DNA of 51,059 bases from Acidobacteriota bacterium (GCA_020200235.1 JAIVJC010000026.1:1-51059), one strand, 5' to 3'. Positions 1 through 9,147 are shown, numbered from the stretch's first letter. Notes: generated by a model from the sequence alone, not told the origin. Numbers and translations: made by a program.

Positions 1-1315
1 CCCCTGACCCCCGCTCGATGATCGGCGAGAGGAAATCCACCGTGCGCCCGGTCGCGCCGCGGTTCCGTTTGACGAGGGCGAGAGCGTTGTCTCCGAGCCG
101 GCGGCGCCGCTCGTCGTCGTTCAGCAGGTCTTTGAAGACGCGCGCGAGGGCGGCGGGCGTCTCAGCATCTGGGAGCGCTGGGAGTTGGACGAGCGCGTCG
201 TGCGCGACGAAGTCGCGGACGATCTCCGCGAAGTTGAAGGTGTGCGCGCCGGTGACGGCGCATCGCGCCGCCGCCGCCGGCTCCAGAACGTTGTGCCCGC
301 CCGTCGGCGCGACGCTCCCGCCGACGAAGACTACTTCGGCGAGCGGGTAGGCGGCGCGCAGCTCGCCGACCGTGTCGAGCAGGATCGCGTCGCAGGTCGC
401 GTCGCGCGGCGAGGCTTCGGCGGTGCGGCGCGACCACGAGAGACCGGAAGAGTCGAGCAGCGCGGCGACCTCCGCGAACCGTTCCGGGTGGCGCGGGGCG
501 ACGAGCAGGCGCGGGTTCGTGTGCGGGAGAGCGGCGCGGAGTCGTTTGAAGGCTTCGACGATGAGCGACTCTTCCGGCGCGTGCGTGCTGGCGGCGACGA
601 CGAGCGGGCGGCTGGCGTCGAGCGCGAAGCGCGCGCGCAGTTGCGCGGTCAACGGCTGCGGGGTTTCCGCGTCGTCGGCGTCGAACTTGACGTTGCCGGA
701 GACGCGGACGCGCTCCGGCGCGACGCCGAGCTCGCGCAGGCGCGCGGCGTCTGCCTCAGTCTGCATGACGGCGAGAGAGAGAGTGCCGAGGGCGCGTCGG
801 ACGAAGCCGCGGAGCAGTTTATAGCGGCTGAAGGAACGCTCGGAGAGGCGACCGTTGACGAGCGCTACCCGGACGCCGCGCGCGCCGCACTCCGCGAGAA
901 AGCGGAACCACAGCTCCGTCTCCATCAGGATCACGACCGAGGGGTTGACGGCGTCGAGCGCGCGCCGCACGCTCCAAGCCCAGTCGAAGGGGAAGTAGAA
1001 GACGGACGCGGCGAGCCCGCGGAACGCCTCGCGCGCCACGCGCTGACCCGTGAGCGTGGTGGTCGAGACGACGAGCGCGTGCGAAGGGAACCGCCCGGCG
1101 AGCGCGCGCGCGAGCGGTCGCGCCGCCTGCGTCTCGCCGACCGAGACGCAGTGGAGCCAGACGACGGGGCGACCGCCCGGATCGATCTTCCCGACGCCGC
1201 CCGCGCGCTCGCGCAAACCCTCCACGTATTTGCCGTGGCGCAGCGCGTCCCACAGGAAGGCGGGCAGCAGCGCGATGATGCCGAGCGTGAGTAGGAGGCT
1301 GTAAAGAAGAAGCAT
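1..1315 (-). CDS. waaA: 3-deoxy-D-manno-octulosonic acid (Kdo) transferase, 3' end cut by window
   Basis: Transfers Kdo from CMP-Kdo to lipid A precursor at the inner membrane, making the LPS inner core. I translated the minus strand from the ATG at 1315 and found no stop down to base 1. The first 25 residues form one hydrophobic anchor. HCVSVGET (about 55-62) carries the expected catalytic Glu of GT30 enzymes. METELW (131-136) and NGRLSERS follow, then GNVKFD and, near the C-terminus, VFVGGS and GGHNVLEPAA of the nucleotide-sugar half. The 438 visible codons are close to the usual length of 420-440, so only a few residues are missing. The long plus-strand ORF over the same bases is a GC-rich shadow. 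The last visible codons (ERGSG) come from a GGGGTCAGGGG stretch resembling the repeat arm at 37069-37092, so a repeat may begin at the gene end. Confidence 0.93.
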   Translation of the reverse strand, partial: MLLLYSLLLTLGIIALLPAFLWDALRHGKYVEGLRERAGGVGKIDPGGRPVVWLHCVSVGETQAARPLARALAGRFPSHALVVSTTTLTGQRVAREAFRGLAASVFYFPFDWAWSVRRALDAVNPSVVILMETELWFRFLAECGARGVRVALVNGRLSERSFSRYKLLRGFVRRALGTLSLAVMQTEADAARLRELGVAPERVRVSGNVKFDADDAETPQPLTAQLRARFALDASRPLVVAASTHAPEESLIVEAFKRLRAALPHTNPRLLVAPRHPERFAEVAALLDSSGLSWSRRTAEASPRDATCDAILLDTVGELRAAYPLAEVVFVGGSVAPTGGHNVLEPAAAARCAVTGAHTFNFAEIVRDFVAHDALVQLPALPDAETPAALARVFKDLLNDDERRRRLGDNALALVKRNRGATGRTVDFLSPIIERGSG

Positions 1316-1316
1316 C

Positions 1317-1389
1317 AGTGATGAGTGATGGGTGATGAGTGATGAGTTAAAAGTTTTTACTCATTACTCATCACCCATCACTCATCACT
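1317..1389. repeat. Heptad inverted repeat HIR1 (unit AGTGATG)
   Basis: Left arm 1317-1347 is tandem AGTGATG-type heptamers (one unit is GGTGATG). The right arm 1359-1389 is its reverse complement with one mismatch in 31 positions, and the loop is 11 nt. It starts two bases from the waaA start codon and ends just short of the efp stop, so it fills the whole gap between them. No transposase or conserved end is seen. It can act as a hairpin in RNA of either strand. Confidence 0.9.
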
Positions 1390-1396
1390 TTGTGAC

Positions 1397-1960
1397 CTAC
1401 TTGACGCGCTCCATGTAGCGCCCTTCCGAAGGGTCGACGCGGATGCGGTCGCCCTCGTTGACGAAGGGCGGGACCTGTACGGTCGCGCCGTTTTCGAGCC
1501 GGGCGGGCTTGTTGACGTTCGAGACGGTCGAGCCCTTGAGCGAGGGCTCGGTCGAGACGACGGTGAGTTCGAGAGAGGGCGGCAACTCGATGCCGATGGG
1601 CTGCCCCTCGTAGAACTCCGCCTGGATGCGAAGACCGGGCGTCAGCCACTGCGCCGCGTCGCCGAGGTCTTCCTCGCTGAAGGCGGTCTGCTCGTAGTTC
1701 TCCGTGTTCATGAAGTGGTGCTGCGAGCCGTCGGAGTAGAGGTACTCCATCTCGTGCTGTTCGAGCGTCGCGCGGTCGACCGTGTCGGAGGAGCGGAAGC
1801 GGTGTTCGAAGGAAGAGCCGGTCTTCAGGTTGCGCAGCTTCGTCTGCACCATCGCGCGCAGGTTGCCGGGCGTGTGGTGGCGGAAGTCGACCACCTTGCA
1901 GAGGTTGCCCTCGAAGAGGATGATCATGCCGCGCCGGATTTGTGTCGCAGGAATTGCCAT
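1397..1960 (-). CDS. efp: Translation elongation factor P
   Basis: EF-P binds between the P and E sites of ribosomes stalled on polyproline and stimulates peptide-bond formation. I chose the ATG at 1960 ([12 protein letters not shown]), which gives 187 residues, the normal EF-P length. The longer frame upstream adds 25 unrelated residues. All three beta-barrel domains can be followed: a KOW-like N-domain, the central OB domain, and the C-terminal OB domain with [20 protein letters not shown]. The domain I loop reads HTPGNLRAM, so the position modified in E. coli (Lys34) or rhamnosylated in Pseudomonas (Arg32) is Asn33 here. EpmA/B-type lysylation or EarP rhamnosylation of that residue is therefore not expected. 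Expression probably starts in the gap upstream at 1961-2180. Confidence 0.95.
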   Translation of the reverse strand: MAIPATQIRRGMIILFEGNLCKVVDFRHHTPGNLRAMVQTKLRNLKTGSSFEHRFRSSDTVDRATLEQHEMEYLYSDGSQHHFMNTENYEQTAFSEEDLGDAAQWLTPGLRIQAEFYEGQPIGIELPPSLELTVVSTEPSLKGSTVSNVNKPARLENGATVQVPPFVNEGDRIRVDPSEGRYMERVK

Positions 1961-2314
1961 GACTGTTTCTCGATCTCCGTCTGAATAATTTGCTGACGAG
2001 TAAGGGCTCGGAAAAAGGGCGCGCGGTACGGTCATCGCCGCACTGCCTTTCGCAAACGGCGTAGTCTAACGATCGAGCCGAGAGTTTGTCCAGCGGGGCA
2101 GGTTCGTCGCGGCAATATCGGGATCGGACGCGCGGGCGGAACCGTCGACGCTTCGAGCCGGCAGTCAGTATGGTGTGATCAAAAAGAGAGCGGGCGGTCA
2201 ACAGGCAAGTTTGCACTCGCCGGCTGCCCGCCCGCTCTCTTCGGAGGAGCCCACCTTCCTGCACAGTAAGAACGACGAAGGCTCGCTAAAGTTTCAAAAA
2301 AATGCGCGAAGATT
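1961..2314. other. Intergenic region between the SprT-like gene and efp
   Basis: 354 nt without a convincing gene. The right part holds the terminator at 2181-2239. The left part (1961-2180) must hold the efp promoter and leader, since the terminator separates efp from the gene upstream. A GGAGA lies about 13 nt before the efp ATG. I see no clear -35/-10 pair. The two ORFs that cross it are shadows. Confidence 0.6.
2181..2239 (-). terminator. Rho-independent terminator after the SprT-like gene
   Basis: A perfect 12-bp GC-rich stem (2186-2197 with 2228-2239, GAGAGCGGGCGG and its complement) closes a 30-nt loop. On the minus strand it is followed directly by TTTTT (2181-2185). It lies 75 nt beyond the stop at 2315 and should insulate efp from that gene. 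Confidence 0.8.
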
Positions 2315-3049
2315 TCACGCGGCGCGGGCGCGCTGGAAGTTGCGGCGCTGTCGCGCGAAGGCGTCGAGCCAGTCCTGCGCCTGCTCGTAGTAGGGGTAAC
2401 GCTCCTCCTCGGCGCGGAAGGTCTTGGTGTGGTAGAAGCGGCGCCCCTTGATGAGGCGTGCCGGGTGCTTGATGTGCAGCATCTCGTGGAAGAGGATGTA
2501 CTCGACGAACCACTCCGGCACGTCCGGCGAGTCGAGGGACTTGCTGATGACGATCGTCTCGTGGACGGGATCGTGGTGACCGAGGATGCGCCGCGTGCGG
2601 CGCGGCGACCAGGAGAGCGTCGGCTTCTCCAACTCCCCGCCGAAGTGGCGGCGGTTCAGCCGGTCGAAGAGTCGTTCGAGGTTGTAGTTCACCCCGCGCG
2701 GGCTGGTGAGTTGCTTGCGGCCGCGCCGCCGCCGCGCGATGTCTGCGGCGCGCTGCACCTGCGGCGAGAAGGCGTAGTCGCGGTAGACGCGGTCGTGCAC
2801 CTGCGGCGTGCGGCGGCGCAGGAGCTTGGCGACGAGGATGAACGCGAGAGCGCGGTGGATGTTCATCGGCGCGTCGCGGAAGATGTCGGAGACGCGGACG
2901 TAGACGCGCCCCGAACGCAAACGGATCGTGTGGTTCAACCCGGTGTAAGGGTAGAAGCGCACCTCGATGTCGGGCGTCGGTCGGCTCGGTTCGAGCTGAC
3001 GGAAGGCGTCTGTGAAGAGCGCGCCGAGATGTGTCTGCGTGTCTGGCAT
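2315..3049 (-). CDS. SprT-like zinc metallopeptidase domain protein
   Basis: Predicted cytoplasmic zinc-dependent peptidase of the SprT/WSS1-like (gluzincin) type, 244 residues. The zinc motif HEMLH is at about 188-192, with a likely third ligand in RFYHTKTF (His207), as in SprT domains. Upstream comes [20 protein letters not shown], the usual start of an SprT domain. The first 110 residues are an Arg-rich domain I do not recognise. I prefer the ATG at 3049 (MPDTQTHLG). The frame continues to 3172, but those 41 extra residues look unlike protein. In the family SprT domains are linked to DNA-protein crosslink repair (Spartan), but the role of the bacterial members is not settled. A terminator follows, so it is probably monocistronic. 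Confidence 0.8.
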   Translation of the reverse strand: MPDTQTHLGALFTDAFRQLEPSRPTPDIEVRFYPYTGLNHTIRLRSGRVYVRVSDIFRDAPMNIHRALAFILVAKLLRRRTPQVHDRVYRDYAFSPQVQRAADIARRRRGRKQLTSPRGVNYNLERLFDRLNRRHFGGELEKPTLSWSPRRTRRILGHHDPVHETIVISKSLDSPDVPEWFVEYILFHEMLHIKHPARLIKGRRFYHTKTFRAEEERYPYYEQAQDWLDAFARQRRNFQRARAA

Positions 3050-3496
3050 AAACGGGAAATCATGTCGCGGAGAGACAAGTGCCGGAGGCGACTCTTCGAT
3101 CTCAAAACCCGCTCGGGAGTGCCCCCGGCAAACGGGTCGATGGTTCGGGATTGTAGCCAGCCTCGCGGTCATATTACGGGGTGCTCTGCCGCAGCGTCAA
3201 CGAACGTTTATGGGGCACGGCTAAGCTGTTGAAGAGCTTACGATTGACGGCTCGGAGACTTCAGCGGATCAATAAAGCCGTCGGGGCAGCTATCTTAAAT
3301 GGTTGAAGGATAGTAACTTACAATGATTATCGATGGCTGAGGTCAGCGTCCATCGGTAACATTATAAAATCCAGCGATTAACTCCTGAGCGGCGTTTCGT
3401 CGGAGGGAAACGACTCGTCGAAGCTGTGTTTGAGGCTCAAAAAGTTGTGGGAAATCTAACGGGACGAAACCCCTGCGGGGTTGGCGCAAGAGTTAT

Positions 3497-3526
3497 TTGC
3501 ACCGCATTTCTGGGATCGGCTATACT
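3497..3526 (+). promoter_or_regulatory. Candidate sigma-70 promoter for hrcA-grpE-dnaK-dnaJ
   Basis: TTGCAC (3497-3502), an 18-nt spacer, then TATACT (3521-3526): 5/6 and 5/6 matches to the consensus boxes, in the AT-rich leader. A transcript would start about 3533, leaving a leader of roughly 150 nt before the hrcA ATG. Confidence 0.5.
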
Positions 3527-3565
3527 CATCGGGGTCTGAGCTTATTCAGACCGCAAAATTAACTC

Positions 3566-3594
3566 TTGACAGCAGTTGGGCGGAAAGGTATTGA
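3566..3594 (+). promoter_or_regulatory. Second candidate promoter upstream of hrcA
   Basis: A perfect TTGACA (3566-3571), a 17-nt spacer and TATTGA (3589-3594). The -10 box is weaker than that of the candidate at 3497. Both could be used, or one could be chance in this AT-rich patch. Confidence 0.35.
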
Positions 3595-3680
3595 TTGAAT
3601 TGACACCTTTTGCGGGTGGTGCGCCCGCCTGAGGTCTCCATTCCTTAAGCCGCCCGTTTCCCCCTTTTCCCCGGTCTTCC

Positions 3681-4793
3681 ATGTCTACGCGCAGCCACAG
3701 CTCTCGAATCACGTCCGAGCGTCTGCCCGACGCACGCGCGCAGTTCGTGCTCACCGAGATCATCAGGGAGCACCAGCGGACGGGCGAGCCCGTCGGCTCG
3801 CGCGCCGTCGCGGAGCGCTGCGCGCGGGGCGCGGGGTGGAGCGCGCCGACGATCCGCAACGTGATGGCGGCGCTCGAAGAGGCTGGCTTCGTCGAGCAGC
3901 CGCACACCTCCGCGGGGCGCGTCCCGACCGACAAGGGCTACCGCTACTACGTCGATCACGTGGTCGGCGCGGCGCGGCTCTCGAAGAACGACGCCGAGAC
4001 GATCGACACGCTGCTCGGCGGCGCGGGCGCGGGCGCGAACCCGAGCCGACTGATGGAGCGCGTCTCGCGACTGCTCTCGGGGCTGTCGGAGAACGTCGGC
4101 ATCGTCGTCTCGCCCTCGCTCACCGAGAGCCCGCTGCAACACGTCGAGTTCGTCGCCCTCGCCGACGGCGGCATCCTCGTCGTCATGATCTTCGCGCCGA
4201 ACATCGTGCAGAACCGGATCGTGCGCGTCGGCGAGACCCTGACGCAGGACGAGCTGGATCGCACGGCGCGATACCTGAACGCGGAGTTCACGGGCAAAAG
4301 CCTGACGGCGATCCGCGCCGAGATCGTGCGGTTGATGCGCGCCGAGAAGGCGCTCTACGACCGGCTCGTGCGCAACGCCGTGCTGCTCTTCGACAGGAGC
4401 CTCGAAGGCGGCGACTCCGGGGAGGGCGACGTTTATGTCGACGGCGCGTCGAGCATTCTCGACAAGCCCGAGTTCGCCGACTCCGAGCGGATGCGCGAGC
4501 TGTTCCACACGCTCGAAGCGAAGTCGCGGCTGGTGCAAATCCTGAGCGAGTGCATCGCTGCCGGGCGCGGCGCGGGTCAGGTGAGGGTTCACATCGGCAG
4601 GGAGTTCGCCGCGCCCTCGATGCAGTCGTGCGCGCTCATCACCGCGCCCTACCGCGTCGGCGCGGGCGGCGTCGCGGGCACGCTCGGCGTCGTCGGACCG
4701 ATGAGGATCGAGTACGCGCGCCTGATGGCAATCGTCAACTACGTCGCGCTGCGGATGGAGAGCGTGCTGCGCGAGGAGACCGCGCTAGTTTGA
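3681..4793 (+). CDS. hrcA: Heat-inducible transcription repressor HrcA
   Basis: Represses chaperone operons by binding CIRCE operators, and GroEL keeps it active. 370 residues, about family length. The N-terminal winged helix (about 20-95) shows SAPTIRNVMAALEEAGFVEQPHTSAGRVPTDKGYR in pieces: SAPTIRNVMAALE, QPHTSAGR, PTDKGYRYYVD. The rest is the GAF-like dimerisation region ending in GTLGVVGPMRIEYARLMAIVNYVA, also typical. The start is the ATG at 3681, the only one that keeps the N-terminal helix. It is first in the cluster with grpE (60 nt gap), dnaK and dnaJ. No CIRCE element is visible upstream, so autoregulation at this locus is unproven. Confidence 0.96.
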   Translation: MSTRSHSSRITSERLPDARAQFVLTEIIREHQRTGEPVGSRAVAERCARGAGWSAPTIRNVMAALEEAGFVEQPHTSAGRVPTDKGYRYYVDHVVGAARLSKNDAETIDTLLGGAGAGANPSRLMERVSRLLSGLSENVGIVVSPSLTESPLQHVEFVALADGGILVVMIFAPNIVQNRIVRVGETLTQDELDRTARYLNAEFTGKSLTAIRAEIVRLMRAEKALYDRLVRNAVLLFDRSLEGGDSGEGDVYVDGASSILDKPEFADSERMRELFHTLEAKSRLVQILSECIAAGRGAGQVRVHIGREFAAPSMQSCALITAPYRVGAGGVAGTLGVVGPMRIEYARLMAIVNYVALRMESVLREETALV

Positions 4794-4852
4794 AATTCGA
4801 GCGAGGGGCGGCGCCGCCAGTCAGCGCCCGATGTTCTCGCTTTTGGAATAGG

Positions 4853-5707
4853 ATGATCGAGAAGAACACACCAACAGGTAGCCGCATCCCGGTTCGCTTC
4901 GTCGACGACGAAGAGGGCGCGGGCGACGCACAGACGCCGGAGGAGCTGGGTCGAGCCTCGTCTTACGAGGGCGAGACCGAGATGCGACAGCGCACGAACC
5001 GCGGCGCGGAGCCGGAAGTCGGAGCCGCGGACCACGCTGACGACGCCGGCGCGCCGCGCGACGCGGAGCTGCCGGAGAAGCGCGATGATCAGGACACAGC
5101 CGGTCGCGCGCGGCGCGCGTCGCGCGACTCTTCTGCCCGCGGCGTTGAAAGCTCCGAGCGCGCCGAGCCGCGGCGCGCGAGCCCGTCCGTCTCGTCCGCG
5201 GCGGAGGTGCTGGCGGCGCAGGCGGAGGCGCGTCTGATCGAAGACGAGTTGCAGAAGGCGAAGTCCGAGCGGCAGGAGTTGCACGACTTGCTGGCTCGTC
5301 GTCAGGCGGACTTCGAGAATTACCGCAAGCGCACGGATCGCGAGCGGACGGAGACTTACGGTCGCGTCGCGGGCGAGGTGGCGAGTCAAATCCTGCCCGT
5401 CCTCGACAACCTGAGCCGCGCGGTCGCCGCCGAGGCTTCCATCGAGGCGAGCGAGTCGCAGGAGTTCCGCAACTTCCTGCACGGCGTCGAGCTGATCGCC
5501 AAACAGCTCAACGGCGTGTTGGAGAACCTGGGCGTCGTGCCCGTCGAGACGGTCGGTCGGCACTTCGACCCGCACGTCCACGAGGCGGTCGCGACCGAGC
5601 AGACGGAAGAGTTCGAACCGGACACAGTCACGCAGGAGATTCAACGCGGTTACCGCATCGGCGACCGACTCCTGCGACCCGCCATGGTCAAGGTGGCAAC
5701 CCGTTAG
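4853..5707 (+). CDS. grpE: Nucleotide exchange factor GrpE
   Basis: Releases ADP from DnaK and acts as a thermosensor of the DnaK cycle. The open frame runs from 3836, but only the part from the ATG at 4853 is protein-like. The gene has 284 codons. Residues 1-115 are a charged, low-complexity extension rich in Glu, Arg, Ala and Ser, longer than in E. coli GrpE (197 residues in all). Residues 118-165 are the long coiled coil with [15 protein letters not shown], the classic GrpE signature. The C-terminal beta-wing has [10 protein letters not shown] and ends [25 protein letters not shown] just before the start can serve as ribosome binding site. It sits between hrcA and dnaK. Confidence 0.95.
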   Translation: MIEKNTPTGSRIPVRFVDDEEGAGDAQTPEELGRASSYEGETEMRQRTNRGAEPEVGAADHADDAGAPRDAELPEKRDDQDTAGRARRASRDSSARGVESSERAEPRRASPSVSSAAEVLAAQAEARLIEDELQKAKSERQELHDLLARRQADFENYRKRTDRERTETYGRVAGEVASQILPVLDNLSRAVAAEASIEASESQEFRNFLHGVELIAKQLNGVLENLGVVPVETVGRHFDPHVHEAVATEQTEEFEPDTVTQEIQRGYRIGDRLLRPAMVKVATR

Positions 5708-5777
5708 AAGAGCGTCGTGCGTTTCGGCGCACCCCGCCTCCCCACTCCACCAGCCCTCCACGTTTAGGAATCGAGTT

Positions 5778-7655
5778 ATGGGAAAAGTTATAGGCATCGA
5801 CTTAGGGACGACAAACTGCTGCGTCGCCGTGCTCGAAGCGGGCACGGTGCAGATCATCCCTAACAAGGAAGGCGGGCGCACGACCCCGTCGGTCGTCGGC
5901 TTCACCGACAAGGGCGAGCGGCTCGTCGGCCAGATCGCCAAGCGGCAGGCTGTGACGAACGCCTCGAACACGGTTTACGCCGTCAAGCGTCTGATGGGCC
6001 GCCGCCACAACTCGGCGGAGGTGCAGCGCGCCGTCGAGTCAGCCGCCTTCGAGATCATCGACGCCGCGAACGGCGACGCGCGCATCCGCGTGCAGGGGCG
6101 CGTCTACAGCCCGCAGGAGATCTCGGGCATCGTCCTGCAGCGTCTGAAGGCGGCCGCCGAGGACTTCCTCGGCGAGGCGATCGGCGAGGCGGTCGTCACC
6201 GTCCCCGCCTACTTCGACGACGCGCAGCGGCAGGCGACGAAAGACGCGGGCAAGATCGCGGGGCTCAAGATCGAGCGCATCATCAACGAGCCGACCGCCG
6301 CCGCGCTGGCGTACGGGCTCGGTCGCGAGGGGTCGGAGCGCATCGTCGTCTACGATCTCGGCGGCGGGACGTTCGACGTGTCGATCCTGGAGATGAGCGA
6401 CGGCGTCTTCGAAGTGCTCGCCACCTCCGGCAACACCTTCCTCGGCGGCGAGGACTTCGACGAGCGCATCATCGACTGGATGGTCGAGCAGTTCAGCGAG
6501 GAGACGGGCATCAACCTGCGCGAGGACAGGCTTGCCCTCCAGCGCCTGAAGGAGGCGGCGGAGCGCGCCAAGTGCGAGCTGTCGTCGCTCTCGGAGACGA
6601 ACGTCAACCTGCCGTTCATCGCGGCTGACGCCTCGGGTCCGAAGCACTTCAGCAAAACTTTAACGCGCGAGAAGTTCGAGCAGCTCGTCGGCGATCTTGT
6701 CGAGCAGACCATCGAGCCGTGCCAGAAGGCGCTGTGGGACGCGAAGCTCCAGCCGACGGACATCGACAAGGTGCTGCTCGTCGGCGGTCAGACGCGCTCG
6801 CCGATCATCTCGCGCACGGTCGCGGAGATTTTCGGTCGCGAGCCCTCGTCGGAGATCAACCCGGACGAGGTGGTCGCGATGGGCGCGGCGATTCAGGGCG
6901 GCGTGCTGACGGGCGAGGTCAAGGACATCGTGCTGCTCGACGTGCTCCCGCTCTCGCTCGGGCTGGAGACGCGCGGCGGCCTCTTCACCAAACTCATCGA
7001 GCGCAACTCGACGATCCCGCTCCGCAACTCTCTGACGTTCACGACCGTCGTCGACAACCAGTCTTCGGTCGAGATTCACGTGCTGCAGGGCGAGCGCGAG
7101 GTCGCGCAGGGCAACAGGAGCTTGGGCAAGTTCGAGCTGGTCGGCATCCCGCCGAGCCCGCGCGGCGCGCCGCAGATCGAGGTCTTGTTCGAGGTGGACG
7201 CGAGCGGCATCCTGAGCGTCTCGGCGACCGACAAGGCGACGAGTCGCAAGCAGGAGATGCAGATCACGCCGACCTCCGGCTTGTCGCCCGACGAGATCGA
7301 GATGCTGATCTCGGAGGCGGCGGGCGCGTCTAAGCGCGACCAGGAGTTGAAAGAGATCATCGCGATGCGCAACCGCGTGGAGTCGCTGACGCGCAACGCG
7401 CAGCGCGCCTACCAGGAGGTCGGCTCCGCCCTCTCGACCGAGGAGCGGCAGGACGTGCAGGACGTGCTCGCCGCGTGCGCGGGCGCGGAGCAGTTGCAGG
7501 ACGCGGAGGAGCTCCAGCGCCTCCTCGCCGAGACCGAACGGGTCGCTACGCTGCTCACCGAAGCCGTGCTAAACTCTTCCGGCATGGGCGGCGTCGCGGC
7601 TCCCGCGCCGAGCGGCGGCGAGGCGAGTCCGGGCGGCATCGTCGAGAGATATTAA
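5778..7655 (+). CDS. dnaK: Molecular chaperone DnaK (Hsp70)
   Basis: ATP-dependent cytoplasmic chaperone. 625 residues. The actin-like ATPase domain begins [16 protein letters not shown] and contains [47 protein letters not shown] and [11 protein letters not shown]. The linker is [11 protein letters not shown] (the family DVLLLDVTPLSLG). The substrate-binding domain and a short helical lid follow. The tail is Gly/Pro/Ala-rich and ends GGIVERY instead of the acidic EEV-like end of many DnaKs. An AGGA lies 10 nt before the ATG. The position after grpE and before dnaJ makes this the operonic copy. Acidobacteria often have more than one, so other paralogues may exist. Confidence 0.97.
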   Translation: MGKVIGIDLGTTNCCVAVLEAGTVQIIPNKEGGRTTPSVVGFTDKGERLVGQIAKRQAVTNASNTVYAVKRLMGRRHNSAEVQRAVESAAFEIIDAANGDARIRVQGRVYSPQEISGIVLQRLKAAAEDFLGEAIGEAVVTVPAYFDDAQRQATKDAGKIAGLKIERIINEPTAAALAYGLGREGSERIVVYDLGGGTFDVSILEMSDGVFEVLATSGNTFLGGEDFDERIIDWMVEQFSEETGINLREDRLALQRLKEAAERAKCELSSLSETNVNLPFIAADASGPKHFSKTLTREKFEQLVGDLVEQTIEPCQKALWDAKLQPTDIDKVLLVGGQTRSPIISRTVAEIFGREPSSEINPDEVVAMGAAIQGGVLTGEVKDIVLLDVLPLSLGLETRGGLFTKLIERNSTIPLRNSLTFTTVVDNQSSVEIHVLQGEREVAQGNRSLGKFELVGIPPSPRGAPQIEVLFEVDASGILSVSATDKATSRKQEMQITPTSGLSPDEIEMLISEAAGASKRDQELKEIIAMRNRVESLTRNAQRAYQEVGSALSTEERQDVQDVLAACAGAEQLQDAEELQRLLAETERVATLLTEAVLNSSGMGGVAAPAPSGGEASPGGIVERY

Positions 7656-7670
7656 GAATAGGTGACAAGT

Positions 7671-7734
7671 AAACCGTGACGGGTGACAGGTAAGGCAGTC
7701 TATAACGGCTCTTACCTGTCACCTGTTACGGTTT
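7671..7734. repeat. Heptad inverted repeat HIR2 between dnaK and dnaJ
   Basis: Left arm 7671-7694 and right arm 7711-7734 are complementary over 24 nt with two mismatches, with a 16-nt loop. Within the arm a 7-nt period is visible (CGTGACG, GGTGACA, GGTAAGG). It lies inside the operon and would form a hairpin in the dnaK-dnaJ mRNA, where it could lower or separate dnaJ expression or protect the dnaK 3' end. Confidence 0.85.
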
Positions 7735-7755
7735 CCGGTTTACGGCTTTCAAAAG

Positions 7756-8871
7756 ATGAGCAAACGCGATTACTACGAAGTGTTGGGCGTCGGCAAGGGC
7801 GCGGGCGAGCAGGATTTGAAGAGCGCGTACAAGCGGCTCGCCAGACAGTTTCACCCCGATCTGAACCACGGCAACGCCGAGGCGGAGGAGAAGTTCAAAG
7901 AGGTCGCCGAGGCTTACGCGGTGCTCTCGAACCCGGAGCAGCGCGCGCGCTACGACCGGCACGGGCACGCGGGCGTCTCTTCGGCGGGCGCGCCGAACTG
8001 GGGCGCGAGCGGGTTCGGCAACATCGAAGACATCTTCGATCTCTTCGGCATCGGCGAGATGTTCGGCGGGCGCACGGCGTCGGGTCGCCGCACGGCTTCG
8101 CAGCGCGGCTCGGACTTGCGCTACGACCTCGAAATCAGCCTCGAAGAGGCGGCGGAGGGCGTGACGGCGCAGCTACGCATCCCGCGCCTCGAATCCTGCG
8201 AGACCTGCGCGGGCACGGGCGCGAAATCGGGCACGCAGCCCGAAGCCTGTACGACCTGCGGCGGCAGGGGCGAGGTGCTCTACAAGCAGGGCTGGTTCGC
8301 CGTCCCCCGCAGGTGCGCGGCGTGCGGCGGGGCGGGCCGCGTCGTCGAGAACCCTTGCGAGAAGTGTCGCGGCGCGGGTCGGGTCGAGCGCGAGAAGCAG
8401 ATGGAGGTGAAGATTCCGGCAGGCGTCGAGACGGGATCGCGCCTGCGCATCGCGGGCGAGGGCGAGTCCGGCGCGCAGGGCGGACCGGCGGGCGATCTCT
8501 ACGTCGTCATCAACGTCAAGGAGCACGAGCTGTTCGAGCGGCAGGGCGCGAACCTCTACGCCGCCATGCCCGTCACCTTCGCGCAAGCCGCGCTCGGCGC
8601 GGAGATCGAAGTGCCGACGCTCGGCGGGCAGGAGGCGCTGAAAATCCCCGCGGGCACTCAGACCGGCACGGTCTTCCGCCTCAAGGGCAAGGGCATGACC
8701 GTGCTCGGCGGGCGCGGGCACGGCGATCTCTACGTCTCCGTCACGCTGCGCACGCCGACCACGCTCAACCGCGAGCAGCGCAAGCTCCTCGAAGAGCTGA
8801 GCAAGATCGAAGATCACGACCTCGAAGAGAACAAGACCCTGCGCGACAAGGTGCGCGACATCTTCGGGTAA
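7756..8871 (+). CDS. dnaJ: Co-chaperone DnaJ (Hsp40), type I
   Basis: Delivers substrates to DnaK and stimulates its ATPase. 371 residues with the full type I layout. The J-domain (1-70) starts DYYEVLGV and has HPD at 33-35. A Gly/Phe-rich stretch (73-110) includes FGNIEDIFDLFG. Four CXXCXGXG zinc motifs have Cys pairs at 148/151, 165/168, 187/190 and 201/204. Two beta-sandwich substrate domains follow (GDLYVVINVKEHELFERQG; GDLYVSVTLRTPTTLN). The start is the ATG at 7756. It is the last gene of the heat-shock cluster and is followed by the palindrome block at 8878-9075. Confidence 0.97.
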   Translation: MSKRDYYEVLGVGKGAGEQDLKSAYKRLARQFHPDLNHGNAEAEEKFKEVAEAYAVLSNPEQRARYDRHGHAGVSSAGAPNWGASGFGNIEDIFDLFGIGEMFGGRTASGRRTASQRGSDLRYDLEISLEEAAEGVTAQLRIPRLESCETCAGTGAKSGTQPEACTTCGGRGEVLYKQGWFAVPRRCAACGGAGRVVENPCEKCRGAGRVEREKQMEVKIPAGVETGSRLRIAGEGESGAQGGPAGDLYVVINVKEHELFERQGANLYAAMPVTFAQAALGAEIEVPTLGGQEALKIPAGTQTGTVFRLKGKGMTVLGGRGHGDLYVSVTLRTPTTLNREQRKLLEELSKIEDHDLEENKTLRDKVRDIFG

Positions 8872-8877
8872 GCAGCT

Positions 8878-9075
8878 CGAAGCCCCGAAGGGGCATAATT
8901 CTATAGCCAGGGGCAACGCCCCTGAGCACACGTTAAAAACGAATCCGAGCCCCGAAGGGGCGGAATAAATCTCGCACGATTTATTCCGCCCCTTCGGGGC
9001 TCGAAATTTATTCGTCGTATACGACCCAGGGGCATTGCCCCTGGCTATTACATTGCGCCCCGTTGGGGCTGTAAC
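8878..9075. repeat. Cluster of GC palindromes (AGCCCCGAAGGGGC / CCAGGGGC-N-GCCCCTGG type)
   Basis: The whole 276-nt gap between dnaJ and tsaD is made of short palindromes. AGCCCCGAAGGGGC occurs at about 8880-8893 and twice as a large stem around 8950-9003, where a roughly 28-nt arm ending in GGAATAAATC pairs with GATTTATTCC. CAGGGGCAACGCCCCTG (about 8909-8925) is mirrored by CCAGGGGCATTGCCCCTGG (about 9026-9044). The outer copies face each other, so the cluster as a whole can fold into one large structure. It resembles REP-like intergenic palindromes of acidobacteria and planctomycetes, as I recall them. It probably ends transcription from both convergent neighbours. Confidence 0.8.
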
Positions 9076-9147
9076 CCGCTCAGCAATGCTGCGCCGCTAA
9101 TCAAACGCCTTGTCGCCCGACACGTATCAAAACTCTTGTCGCTCGAT

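Larger units (their letters stand above)
3050..3680. other. Long leader and promoter region of the hrcA operon
   Basis: About 630 nt with no gene. From 3240 to 3640 the base composition is clearly more AT-rich than the surroundings. It holds an inverted pair GACGGCT/AGCCGTC (about 3245-3286), a run of small potential hairpins, and two candidate sigma-70 promoters (separate entries). I looked for the CIRCE operator (TTAGCACTC-N9-GAGTGCTAA) expected near hrcA and do not find it. The 12-mer GGGACGAAACCC at 3461-3472 recurs exactly at 22585-22596. Confidence 0.6.

Noticed and set aside
185-1294. Long plus-strand ORF opposite waaA
   Set aside because: Arg/Glu-rich shadow of the high-GC third-position pattern. 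The minus strand encodes clear WaaA motifs.
3836-4852. Upstream extension of the grpE frame through hrcA
   Set aside because: It is hrcA read in another frame. GrpE-like sequence begins only after the ATG at 4853.
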